Below, in pieces: positions 51,694-61,766 of a stretch of 64,000 nt of DNA. The stretch lies in NCBI RefSeq assembly GCF_000247695.1, contig NW_004624752.1, positions 231,072 to 295,071 of the forward strand, read 5' to 3'. The DNA comes from Heterocephalus glaber (Eukaryota; Chordata; Mammalia; Rodentia; Bathyergidae). Below the pieces are notes generated by a model. That model made no database searches. It worked only from the letters and a program-made list of their open reading frames with translations, and was not told where the DNA came from. Both the position numbers and the translations under genes were made by a program. How positions within the stretch are numbered: position 1 is the first letter of the stretch; every line of letters begins with the position of its first letter.

Positions 51694-51795
51694 CAGGTAT
51701 GGTGGTGCATGCCTATAATACCAGGCTGAGCCAAGAGGATTCCCTAGAGTTTGAGGCCAGCCTGAGCTCCATAGTGAGACCTAGTGTCAAAAGAA
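51694..51795 (+). repeat. B1-like SINE
   Basis: 'ggcaggtatggtggtgcatg' and 'tgaggccagcctgagctcca'; it starts directly at the end of the purine tract. Confidence 0.85.
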
Positions 51796-51799
51796 AAAA

Positions 51800-53180
51800 G
51801 TAAACATGCAAATGCAGTGAACTGGCATTCATCTTGAATATTTCTATCCCACACATGAACATAGTGAGATTGGACACATCTAGAACCTCATCTCAGGCTG
51901 GACAGTGGGCACCGGGTTAGGAGCCAGCTTCACAGGGTCCAGGGTGCCCAGATGAAGACAATGGGCCCTCCAGAACCACTTCCTGATCACCCTGCCCCTG
52001 TGGATTCCAAAAGGCAGAGTGGAAGAGGGAGGTAGCAAGAGGGATGTGGAGCTGCATCCCTCAGACTCATGAGGAGGTCACAGCAGTAGTCTGGGGCTTG
52101 GGGCACCTGAGATTCCCGTGAGTCTGACTTTCTGATTTAGATCTCCCTCCCCCCCCCCCCGACATAGGGCAGCTGTTCCACACCCCACTGGAGCCTCGTG
52201 CTCTTTGGCAAGGCCTGGAAGGCTCCCCAGGTCCTTGAGTTCCACAAGGTCCAACATCTGCAATTCGTGCACTGAACTACGAGGCTAATCACCAGGAAAG
52301 AAGCCAAATACTGATCAGCCAGGAAGGCAATATGAGGAGCACCACCACCCGGGCTCCTGCTGGCATCTGGGGCATTCTCCTCATGCTCCACTCTGAGGGG
52401 TCTGAGCCCTGGAACCCCATCTGTAGAGGGTACTGCTGGCTACCAGAAGCCCTGGCCACTGGGGTAGGGGGTCTCCTGCAGCTGAGTTGGACCTTGTCCA
52501 TTTTGTCACAAAGAGACTAAAATGACCCATACTTGAGGATGGAGTTTGGTTTCGTTCCGTTTGGTGGTTGTTGTTATTGTTCTTGTTGTTGTTTGAGATA
52601 GGTCTTGCTATGTTGCCCAAACTAATCCAAAGCTCATGAGCTTAAATGATCCTCCTGCCTCAGCCTCCTGAGAAGCTGACACAACAGCTGCACACCACAC
52701 CACCCAGCAAGGACAGAGATTTAACAAGATTAATTTTTACTGCTTCATCAAAGGCAAAAAGGTTAATAATAATGCACTGTATGCTTGAAAATTGCTAATA
52801 AAGCCCTGGACATAGTGACAAACACTTATAATCCTGGAAAACTGACCTCTTCCACCCAGGAGAGCATGGCTGTTTTGTTGTCAGAGTGAATACCAGCTCT
52901 GTGAAGAAGGCAGATAGCTGCTCCGAGTACCATGAAAATAGCTCTGGCCTCCCAGCCCTGCACAGAAATGAGCAGACACCAGGGGCTGCTGCCAAAGTCT
53001 CAGTAAAGGCAGAGCTGAGAGAGGCGCCATCTGGAGGTAGCAGGCCTAAGTGAGGATCTGTAGCCAGAACAGCAAGCCTCTCGGAGGACAGGTGTATGGG
53101 ACAGCAAGGCAATGCAGCAAAGTCCAGTGACCACACTGGGGATCAGAAGTGGGAGTGGACGGACTTTCAAGGGGTCATCA
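51800..53180. other. Spacer with one B1, no gene recognised
   Basis: Contains a run of ten or more C at about 52,149 and a reversed B1 at 52,590-52,705 ('gagataggtcttgctatgtt', 'cctcagcctcctgagaag'). Nothing else is identified. Confidence 0.55.
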
Positions 53181-53189
53181 ATTTGGGGG

Positions 53190-53255
53190 CTTGGGGGTAT
53201 AGTGTTTGCCTAGCATGCATGAGGCCCTGGGACCCATCCCCTACACTGAAAAAAA
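53190..53255 (+). repeat. Old ID SINE
   Basis: 'cttgggggtatagtgtttgc' to 'ggacccatcccctacac'. Confidence 0.78.
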
Positions 53256-53740
53256 GAAAAAGAAGTAATCAATTTAGTCTTCAGGCCCACAGGTAAGTCT
53301 GAAATACAATTTCCCACTCAAGAAAGCCAGGGGTTCTTAAACAAATGGCTGACACCAGGCCCGGGGCAGCCTTTAGCTAGCCTGGAAAACAGCCTGCAAA
53401 AGATCCCAATGCCACACTCCTCGAACCTGTGAGTGAACTGTGTTATTACTGAAAAAGGCATCTTTGCAGATGTGAGTGAAGAGTCTTGGGATGGGAAAAT
53501 CACCCGAGATTGTTGGGTGGGCCCGAAAGACTGTGTGAAGCCCACACAGTCAGACACTCCCACAGGCCAGGACACACTTCTAAGTGGGATTGCTGCATCC
53601 CACAGTAGGAATACTCTTTAATTTTTCGATCAAATACCGTGCCATTTTCCATAATATTAATCACATTTGGACTGACTGCGCAGAATTCCCTTTTGTACTC
53701 TCTCACCATCGGGTTACATTTCATCTTGTTTGTTTGTTTT

Positions 53741-53815
53741 TCCGGTACCAGGGATCAAATTCAGGACTTTGCACTTGCCAGGCAGGCACAATGTCACTGA
53801 GCTACACCCCAAGGC
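53741..53815 (-). repeat. ID-like SINE
   Basis: GGTACCAGGGATCAAATTCA to 'gagctacaccccaaggccc'. Confidence 0.9.
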
Positions 53816-53817
53816 CC

Positions 53818-53965
53818 TGTTTGTTTTGTTTTTTGAGACAGGGTCTTGCTTTGCAGTTCAGGCTGGCCTTGAACTCACTATGTAGCCCATGCTGGCCTTG
53901 AACTCACGGCAATCCTCCTCCAGCCTCTCAAATGCTGGGATCATAGGTGGGTGTGCATACCCCCA
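53818..53965 (-). repeat. B1-like SINE
   Basis: 'ttttgagacagggtcttgct' with the 'gctggccttgaactca' segment present twice (a short internal duplication). Confidence 0.88.
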
Positions 53966-53989
53966 ACCTTCTTTCTTTCTTTCTTTCTT

Positions 53990-54066
53990 TTTTTTGGTAC
54001 CAGGGATCAAACTCAGGACCTTGCCTTTGCTAGGCAGGTGGTGCCACTGAGCTAAATCCCTGGCCC
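53990..54066 (-). repeat. ID-like SINE
   Basis: (CTTT)n run, GGTACCAGGGATCAAACTCA to 'gctaaatccctggccc'. Confidence 0.92.
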
Positions 54067-54107
54067 TCTTTCATCTTTTTTTATAACAGCCATTCTAACA
54101 AGTGAGA

Positions 54108-54218
54108 GATGACATTTTGTGACTTTAATTTGCATTTTCTGAAGAGTCATGATATTGAACATTTTTGTATGACTGTTAGCTATTTGTCTCTCTGTGACTC
54201 TGTCTCTGCTTGCCTCTT

Positions 54219-54266
<48 letters not shown>

Positions 54267-54378
54267 AGATGACATTTTGTGACTTTAATTTGCATTTTCT
54301 GAAGAGTCATGATATTGAACATTTTTGTATGACTGTTAGCTATTTGTCTCTCTGTGACTCTGTCTCTGCTTGCCTCTT

Positions 54379-54426
<48 letters not shown>

Positions 54427-54427
54427 A
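54108..54427. repeat. Perfect 160-bp tandem duplication with (TC)n
   Basis: Copies 54,108-54,267 and 54,268-54,427 are identical base for base as read here, including a (TC)n microsatellite of the same length near each copy's end. The unit is L1-derived sequence ('gactttaatttgcattttct'). Confidence 0.97.
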
Positions 54428-54545
54428 GATGAGGTCTTGCTGCATTGCCCAGGCTAATCTCAAACTCATGGGTTCAAGGGGTCCTCCCTCCTCAGCCTGC
54501 TGAGAAACTGGGACTACAGACGTGAGCCGCCACATCCAGCACTGT
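54428..54545 (-). repeat. B1/Alu-like SINE
   Basis: 'gatgaggtcttgctgcattg', 'cccaggctaatctcaaac' and 'gactacagacgtgagccgcc'. Confidence 0.8.
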
Positions 54546-54572
54546 GTGTGTGGAGTTTTTTCTTTTGTTTTG

Positions 54573-54628
54573 CTTGTGGTGCTGGGGATTGAACCTAGGG
54601 ACTTTGCACTGAGCTACATCCCTAGCCT
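54573..54628 (-). repeat. ID fragment
   Basis: 'gtgctggggattgaacctag' and 'gagctacatccctagcc'. Confidence 0.75.
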
Positions 54629-54639
54629 TGTTTATGTAT

Positions 54640-54768
54640 TGATTTATTATTCATTTTTATTATAGATAAGGCCCCACCAAGTTTCCCAAGTGGGACTCAA
54701 ACTTGTGATGGTCCTGCCTCAGTCCCCCAGGATGCTGGGATTACAGGCAGGCACCACCATGCCCAACC
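54640..54768 (-). repeat. B1-like SINE
   Basis: 'gataaggccccaccaagttt' and 'gatgctgggattacaggc'. Confidence 0.75.
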
Positions 54769-54925
54769 CTGTTTTGTTGCCAATTTTAGAATGGGGGATA
54801 AGGTGAGTGATTGGTCCCCAAGGCTCTGGAACACACGAGCCAAGTGGCTGAACAGTGTTTAGGGTGGCGAAAAGCCATGCCTGCTGCCACAGTGAAGAGC
54901 CAGACACAAGCGCTGTGTCAAGGTG

Positions 54926-54931
54926 TTTATT
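54926..54931 (-). terminator. MIOX poly(A) signal
   Basis: TTTATT on the plus strand (AATAAA on the minus strand), 106 bases after the MIOX stop codon. Confidence 0.85.
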
Positions 54932-55036
54932 ACAAGCAGGGGCCATGAAAGGTAGTGGCTGAGGGTGGGTGTTTGGGGCTCCCAGCAAGGCCAGCATGGG
55001 GGTCACTGTGCCTGTGAGGGCCAGCGCAGGGCCAGC

Positions 55037-57169
55037 TCACCAGCTCAGGACACCAGGACAATACTTATCAATGAGCGCCTGGTAGTAGGGGCGAAGCTGG
55101 TCCATGGCCGGCAGGTCAGGGCACTTGGTGTAGAGGTCAAACTTGCTGCAGGGTGGAGGGACGATGAGCCTCGAGAAGGTGCCCCTGTCCATTCCCATCC
55201 CCATCCCGGGCCCTTGGGGAAACCCTACTTGAACTCCTGCACCCAGGGCAGCATGTCCAGGTCCCGCTGGCTGCACAGTTGCCGGTAGTCGCCACCCGTG
55301 TGCCACGAGTAGAAGGAGTGGAACCGGATCATGTAGAAGGCCTGCAGGCCACACCTGCTGGCTCAGGCTGCCCAGCCCAGTGGACGGCTTGGCGGGGTGG
55401 GGTGGGGTGGGCTGGGGCGGCCCTTCCCTCTACCTACCTCCGCAGGCAGGGAGACCTGGTTGAACCTCAGCATCTGGTACATGTACTCTGAGGACAGAGG
55501 CGTCACCACAGGCACCTGGGGTGCAGGCGCACCCCCTCCCCACACCCTCTCCCCTCGCCCACTCACCGTCATGGCCCCAGGACATGAGGATGTTCTCCAG
55601 CCCACAGTGGGGCTGGTACATGCCGAGTTCTGTGCTGCAGCAAGAGGTGAGTGTGAGGGACAGAGGTGGCCTGGGGAAGGGAGCACCCCACCCTGGGGCA
55701 GGAGCACCTGTACTGGGGGTCCTGGAGGTCGGGATTGTCCTGAAACGTGGAGTCACAGAACACCACGGAGGCCTGTGGATGGCAGCCAACAGGGAAGGTG
55801 TCTCCGACAACGGCCCACTGGGGAGGGAAGCAGTTGTGGGCGTGGGGGGGGCTGGCCTGTCCCGTGTGGGGTCAGGAGCCCAGAGCTGAGTCTGCCCCCG
55901 ACTTCACTCCTGGCTCTCACCTGGGGCTCCCCCCACAGAGCCAGGACCTTCCCCAGGTCATGCAGGAGTCCAACAAGGTGGAACCAGTCTGCAGGAGAAA
56001 GACAGGACAGACTAGGGGACAGGGGAGGCTGAGACAGAAGGAGCAAGCCCTGGACTGAGAGTGAAGAGGGACACAGGGCTGCTCCTCCGGAAAGGACCTT
56101 CTGGGAGAGGCTTCCCCGAAGCTTTCCCCTTCCAGGGCAGAGGCAGCAAGTCCCTCGCCACGCTAGGGGGCGCACCCTTGTCAGGGTGGGCCTTCCGGAT
56201 GCCCTCCGCTGTCTGAAAGGCATGGAAGGAGTTGGGAAAATCCACATCTGGGTCCGACTCATCCACCAGGTGGTCGAGCATGTCCACGGCCTCCATGATA
56301 GTCATTTTCTTGCAGGAGAAGCCCCCAAACTGGGCATGCTGGGTGGAAAGAGAGGTGTCAGCCCCTCCTGGGGCAAGCAACACCAGGGTCTCCCATGGGG
56401 TACAGGGCAGAGCCACCCACAGAGGCCTCTCCGTCCCCACGGTGGGCACACAACCAAGTTTGTGGGTGAGCAGGGAACTGCTACCTTCTTCCTGACGAAG
56501 TCCACCGTCTGGTGTGTGTGCATGAGCTTGTAGGTGATGAAGACGCGGTCCAGAAGGGGGCCTGACTGCAAGCCAGACGGTTAGCTGGGCCACATGGGGG
56601 CCACCGCCTACCTCTTCTGGACAGAACCCAGGGTGGGAGGGGGCTTCCCGGGGACTCCTGGAGCTATGGGAGGGGTAGGGTCCTCACAGTGTAGTTCCGG
56701 AAGCTGCCCTTGTCTTTGGCCATCTCTGGGTCCACATCAGGTCAGATCAGGGAGGGATCTGGGCCCTGGCAAGAAGGAAGATTTGACCCATTTCACCATC
56801 ATGCCAGCTGCCCGAGAAAGTGAGAGCACCCCACCAGGGCTGGAGATTGGTAGGCCGATGAGGGCACAGCTTCGCCCCAAACCAGACCAGCCCTAGTCTG
56901 GCTGCCCAGTCTGAGGAGCTCTCACTCCTAGTGTCCTTATCTGTCTTTATCAGCCGAGTGGTGTCAGCCAGACCCTGCCTGGGGTGGCAGATGCCAGTGA
57001 CAGCTGGGTAGAAGCTGCCACAACAGGAAGCAGGGAGCCCTTTGACCTGGACACACAGGCCCAACAGGAACCGGCTGGGAGGGGGGGTGCTGCTGCTCTT
57101 CCCACAGGAAGCACCAGTCTGTGGAGCTACTTCCCATCAGTCTGGGGTACTCACCACAGCCACCTTCAT
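55037..57169 (-). CDS. MIOX: MIOX, myo-inositol oxygenase, with in-frame stop in exon 2
   Basis: Kidney di-iron oxygenase that cleaves myo-inositol to glucuronate, the first committed step of inositol breakdown. Ten coding exons, 5' to 3': 57169-57155, 56765-56688, 56565-56485, 56338-56176, 55988-55921, 55817-55708, 55634-55567, 55487-55438, 55341-55229, 55145-55037. Phases agree and the total is 855 bases (285 codons with the final stop; human 286). All iron ligands are present: His98 (NSFHAFQ), His123-Asp124 (LLHDLGK), His194 (SWGHDEY), His220 (MIRFHSF) and Asp253 (NKFDLY). The oddity is TGA at 56,744-56,742, in frame, where relatives read Tyr-Arg: one codon is missing and a stop results. 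The next in-frame ATG (56,708-56,706) has a good context (GAGATGG) and would give a product lacking about 20 residues but keeping Arg29. Everything else looks under selection, so this is a recent loss, an N-terminally shortened enzyme, or a sequence error. Confidence 0.93.
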
Positions 57170-57227
57170 TGTGAGAGGCAGCAGAGCTCAGTGTCAAGGC
57201 TGGCAGGAGGCCTGTGGGCCCAGGTGC

Positions 57228-57243
57228 CCATATATATATATCC
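57228..57243 (-). promoter_or_regulatory. TATA-like element of the MIOX promoter
   Basis: The minus strand reads GGGATATATATATATGGG across this interval, about 60-75 bases upstream of the MIOX ATG. That spacing suits a TATA box with a short 5' UTR, as expected of a tissue-restricted gene, but it could be a chance (TA)n run. Confidence 0.5.
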
Positions 57244-57549
57244 CCACAGGTTACATAAGTGACCAGATACCACCTGACCCCTTGGCCTTGCTCCTTGGTA
57301 ATGAGTGACCATCCGCCCTTTACTGGCCTCAGCAAATTAATGTGTCAGCACAAGAGTGGCCCCGGCCCCCTTGCCCTGATCTTAGCTTCCCCATCCTCCA
57401 GGGAAGAGTGACCTGCATTAGCTGTCCAGGCCTGCGCTGCAGCCAGCCTATTTTTCCCCTGCTTTGACCACTTGCATGCCTGCAGCCAACTCCACCCTAC
57501 AGACAGTACAGATAGACCTCATCCTAAGACACAGCACACCACACATACC

Positions 57550-57639
57550 TTTTTTTTTTTTTTTTGCACCAGGAATTGAACTCAGGACCTTGTGCTTGAG
57601 AGGCAGGCACAGCGCCACTGAGGTAAATCCCTGGCCCAA
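57550..57639 (-). repeat. ID-like SINE
   Basis: Direct repeats CACATACCTTT on both sides. Confidence 0.94.
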
Positions 57640-57732
57640 CGTTGACACATACCTTTCCCAGGAAGCAGTGATTTGTCTTTGGGGCACCTAGGGATTGTGG
57701 GTAGAACAGCAGCTCATTAAAGAAAAATTATT

Positions 57733-57818
57733 CTGGGCCAGGGATTTAGCTCAGTGGTTCTGGCGCCTGCCTTGCAAGCGCAAGGTCCTGAGTTCGATCC
57801 CTGGTACCAAAAAAAAAA
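57733..57818 (+). repeat. ID-like SINE
   Basis: AAATTATTCT on both sides, well-preserved boxes. Confidence 0.94.
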
Positions 57819-57826
57819 ATTATTCT

Positions 57827-57894
57827 AACTCTGGGGTGTAGCTCAGCAGTAGAGTGCTTGCCTAGCATGTGCAAAGCCCAGAGTTCAACACTAC
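57827..57894 (+). repeat. Old ID SINE, 5' part, split by the LTR element
   Basis: 'ctggggtgtagctcagcagt' to 'cagagttcaacactac'. Its probable 3' part ('agtaccatcaaaaaaaaag') lies at 63,294-63,310, on the other side of the retrotransposon. Confidence 0.75.
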
Positions 57895-58491
57895 ACTGGG
57901 GTTGTGTCTCATGGTGACGAAGAATGAAGCCATGGATGGAGGAGGTGGGTACAAGCAAATTTATTTAACAGGTATAAAGGCAAGGAAGTAAAGCTATCAC
58001 TAGTCGGGAGAGGTTTCTAAGTAGGATACCCATGAGAGCTCTTTGTTTGTTTTGTTTGTTTTGTTTTGTTTTGTTGAGGCAAGCTCTCACTATGTAGCCC
58101 AGGCTGGCCTCCAACTCACGGCCATCCTCCTTACAAGGGTGTGCTACCACACCCAGTTGTCTAGAGGTTTTTAAGGGTTTTAGAAGGGAGCTTGGGGTGT
58201 TGTGTAAGGATTATAATCTCTACCATACAGGAGACTACATATTTTTATGGTCCAATCTATGTAGAGTTGACATAGCCCCAACGTAGGGTCCATGCACCCT
58301 TGAGTCAATAGCCTGTCTGATCAGGTTTTAGAGAGACCCCAGGTAGCTGAAGAACACCTGGTAGATGTTTTTGTAAGATCTATGGAGGGTTATGAGTCAG
58401 TATTTTGGGGTTTCTGACTCTATTTTGGGGGCGCTGTCCTTGTTGTTTAACAGAATCTTAACTCTTGTCTCACTAATTTTTGTTACATTCC
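57895..58491 (-). mobile_element. 3' LTR of an LTR retrotransposon
   Basis: On the minus strand it begins TGTAACAAAAATTAGTGAGA, directly preceded by a purine tract (CAGGGAGTGAGGAA), and aligns along its length with the copy at 62,733-63,294. A B1 is inserted inside it. A minus-strand AATAAA (TTTATT near 57,961) fits the R region. Confidence 0.85.
58058..58160 (-). repeat. B1-like SINE in 3' LTR
   Basis: (TTTTG)n run, 'aagctctcactatgtagccc' and 'cacacccagttg'. Confidence 0.88.
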
Positions 58492-58601
58492 TCACTCCCT
58501 GAAAAGACGTGGTGACCACAATAGCTGCTGTTAGGGAAAGGGAGCAATGACTACTTTAGTTGTTTTGAGCTGTACAGGGGCAACAAGAAGGGATTGACAG
58601 G

Positions 58602-58676
58602 GCTGGGGATGTGGCTTAGTGGCACCGTGCCTGCCTGGCAAGTGCAAGGTCCTGAGTTCGATTCCCACTACCGCAC
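58602..58676 (+). repeat. ID-like SINE in LTR element
   Basis: GGGCTGGGGATGTGGCTTAG to GAGTTCGATTCCCACTACC, no A tail. Confidence 0.9.
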
Positions 58677-59163
58677 ACAATCTAACGGCTGATCTAATGG
58701 CCTGTGATAGAAGTCAGGTGGGATCTCTATGGTGGGTTTTATCTGCATGACTATCTGAAGTTGAACAGACTCTAGGTAGAGGAAACAAAATGAAAAAAGA
58801 GGATTGAGTAACAGGGTTAGAAAATGCAGAGGAGTACCACAACAACACTGGTATGAGGGTCCCACGAGGACTCACCCCCTCCCCACAGGGATTTAAATCG
58901 GGAGCTCTTGAACCTAGCAGCATGAGAGACTATTTTAGGAAGGAGCCCAGCGTAGAGATGGATCTACACATTTGGAAGATGGATGGCTTAAAGAATCATA
59001 AGTTAGGAAGGGCACTGGCAACAGTGTATGATATAAGAATTTTCCTGTGTGAAAAAGGCAGAGTATGATATAAGAATTTTCCACAAAGGAAACAGAGGCC
59101 AGTTTTCATGAGGGAGACAGTGGTGGTGTTCCCCTATAGCCAGGCAAATTTAAAGGTGGATGG

Positions 59164-59250
59164 GGCCAGGGATTTAGCTCAGTGGCGTCACACCTGCCTG
59201 GCAAGTCCAAGGTCCTGAGTTCAATTCCCATAGCTAAAATAAAAAAAAAA
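59164..59250 (+). repeat. ID-like SINE in LTR element
   Basis: Perfect 18-bp direct repeats AAATTTAAAGGTGGATGG bracket it. Confidence 0.95.
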
Positions 59251-59944
59251 TTTAAAGGTGGATGGTAAACCTATGTCAGTAGATACTGGTGTCCCAGATG
59301 ACCATGGGCCTGTGGAGAAAGGTCTAGTTCTAGAAAACCAGCTGCCTATGATTGACATGGGGTGTTTTGGGTACTGAGCATGAAAAGAGAAAACCTAGAG
59401 ACAAAGTGATGTCTTGTCTCACTGGGTACAAGGCCCAAACACTGGGAGAGACAACCACAGGTATGATTACGGGTGTCATTTAGGTTTAACATGGATCCTG
59501 CCCACGTTCCTGAGTAGTTACGATGTTTATCTTTCACCTAAAGGAGGAGTAAGAGAAATTATCTGTAGCACCCATCACTCTGATTGGGGGTGGGGGAGCA
59601 GTGAGGTCTCTCGACATTACAGAGGGAGAGGCCGAGGAACCCCAGAAGAGCTCTTGGGCCGTTTAGGTTGGAGAAGAACTAAGAAGGCTTAAGAAGTAGA
59701 GCTATAACCTTTCCCACAGACTGATAGTTCTGTCCCAAGGGAGATTTTACCTGGAGAAGTGAGGCCAAGCTCCTCCATCTCCCAGAGGGTAGGTGAGCCA
59801 GGTGAGGATGTGAAAGAAAGGTGCCATTTTTAGGATCTGAGGGAAGTCAAAAGAGCCCCAGTTTTGTGAGGATGTATTTTAAAGGGGTAATGGGAACTGA
59901 GACCAAGCTTTTTGTTTTTGTTTTTTTAAACTATCAAAGGGAGA

Positions 59945-60463
59945 CTTTCCCTCGCATCCAGGTACCATGGCCGATCCTCGCGTGAGGCGGATCAAGATCA
60001 AGGCCGGCATGGTGAAGCGATTGGTCAAAGAAAAAGTGACGCATGAAAAAGAAGCAAAGCAACAGGAAGAAAAGATTGAAAACATGAAAGCTGAAGATGG
60101 TGAAAATTATGCCGTTAAAAAGCAGCCAGAGATCCTGCAAGAGTCCCGGATGATGATCCCAGATTGCCAGCGCAGGTTAGAGGCAGCTTATACTGATCTT
60201 TGCAAATATTAGAAAGTGAAAAAGATTTGGAAGAAGCTGAAGAATATAAAGAAGCACGTTTAGTTTTGGATTCAGTGAAGATAGAAGCCTGAAACTTGTC
60301 TGTACAGAATGTTTTTCCATTAAATCCTGGGGTCCATTCATTATTTTTTACCACTACTGGGTGTTCGAGTAGTATGAGAATGTGATTCTTTTTATGCAGT
60401 TGCAAATATTTTTCTTTGCATAATTTCATATGTCAAATAAATGAGTTCATCTAAAAAAAAAAA
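59945..60463 (+). pseudogene. TBCA (tubulin cofactor A) processed pseudogene
   Basis: Intronless copy of tubulin folding cofactor A mRNA: 5' UTR, ATG at 59,967, TGA at 60,290-60,292, AATAAA at 60,436-60,441 and an A tail. Conserved blocks such as AKQQEEKIENMKAEDGENY and ILQESRMMIPDCQRRLEAAY are evident. A one-base deletion near 60,200 shifts the frame and gives an early stop at 60,210-60,212; the original frame resumes as LQILESEKDLEEAEEYKEAR. Perfect 12-bp direct repeats ATCAAAGGGAGA lie at 59,933-59,944 and 60,465-60,476. Confidence 0.97.
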
Positions 60464-61675
60464 CATCAAAGGGAGAGAAGGTGTACCTTGTTTTTCCTAT
60501 TGAAATGCTTTTCAGCCAAGGTATCTTTCGGCAGCCTGTGAGGTCCTAGATTTTAGCCACCACAAACTAGAGTTGAGAGGGGGCAAGGTGACCAGATTAC
60601 TCATTCTGACTGGTGTGCCCTTTGTCCTCTCGTGTCCCTGAAGCCCTTTGGTTGTGACCAGAAGTTGGACTTTCTTTACCCCAAAGAACTGAAACACTTC
60701 TGAAAGTGAAACTGAAGATCAAAGGTTAGACCCCTTGTTCTGCACTGAAGGGCAATGATCATTACAGTGGGGCAGGTTCCTGGCAGCCAGGAAGCCAGGC
60801 CAAGTAGTTTAAGCATCCTTTTCGGGCCACATTTGTCATTAAACCCAAACTCCAAGCAGAGATCTTGACTAGACCTATGGGATCAACTGCCTATCAGGCT
60901 GTCACCAGCACGTAGCCCTCACCGCATCTCTAAGAAGACAGAAAATTTTACTCAGCTGTGGTGTCTGTCACCTCTGCACCCTGCACAGGAGACACTGAAG
61001 GACCGTGGTTGACAGTCAGACCCGGGAGAGGGATTGGGACTGGGCAGAGTGCATGGCAATTTGAGAGTCACTGATCACTCTTTACCCACCTTTGAGCAAA
61101 AAGGAGGCTTAGAAGAAAACCTAGGCTCAACCAAACCAACAAGAGCAAAAACTTGAAATAACTGAACATACGATTTTTTTTTATAAGCCTCATCATTTGC
61201 AAACCTTTCTCAATGTAGACTTCCTAATTTTGTCCCTATTTTTTTTAATTTTGGTAAGTGAAAAGTTTATCATATAAAGTCTTCTCATTTCCAAAATATA
61301 GCTTTATATTTATAGTGTTTTTATATTTCCTTCTCTGTCCTCCTTACTGGTTTCGTTCTGTAACAAGCCTAGTAGCTGGTTGGATTTTAAGATGCCCCTA
61401 GCACTTTTTCCTTTGGCCCAGAGTGAGTTTATAGATGTTTTTTATTCCAATTAAGGCTAATTGACCAAAGAACCTCTAAGCAGCCTTCAGTAGCATCCTT
61501 ACCTTAGCCTGAGCAGAAAGCAGCACAAGAGCAAGTTAACCCTGTGATTATAGTTTAAGAACTATCCCAATCCACAAGAAATGTTTTAAGCATATCAACT
61601 AAACAAAAATATCAACTCAAATTGGAACCCAAAAGTAAATTTATCAACCAGCCAAGATTTGGCCCAGTGGGCTCT

Positions 61676-61766
61676 TTTTTTTTTTTTTTTTGGTACCAGG
61701 GATCGAACTCGGGACCTTGCGCTTGCAAGGCAAGTGCCAGAACCACTGAGCTAAATCCCCAGCCCA
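61676..61766 (-). repeat. ID-like SINE in LTR element
   Basis: Direct repeats GCCCAGTGGGCTCTT on both sides. Confidence 0.95.

Noticed and set aside
54176..54535. Arg-Glu repeat proteins
   Set aside because: They are translations of the (TC)n microsatellite and its duplicate.
56160..56180. CTCF-like site GCTAGGGGGCGC at the MIOX exon 4 donor
   Set aside because: It fits only about 12 of 14 core positions and overlaps constrained coding and splice sequence.
59879..60212. An intact small TBCA-like gene on the plus strand
   Set aside because: It lacks introns, has an A tail and target duplications, and is frameshifted, so it is a retropseudogene.
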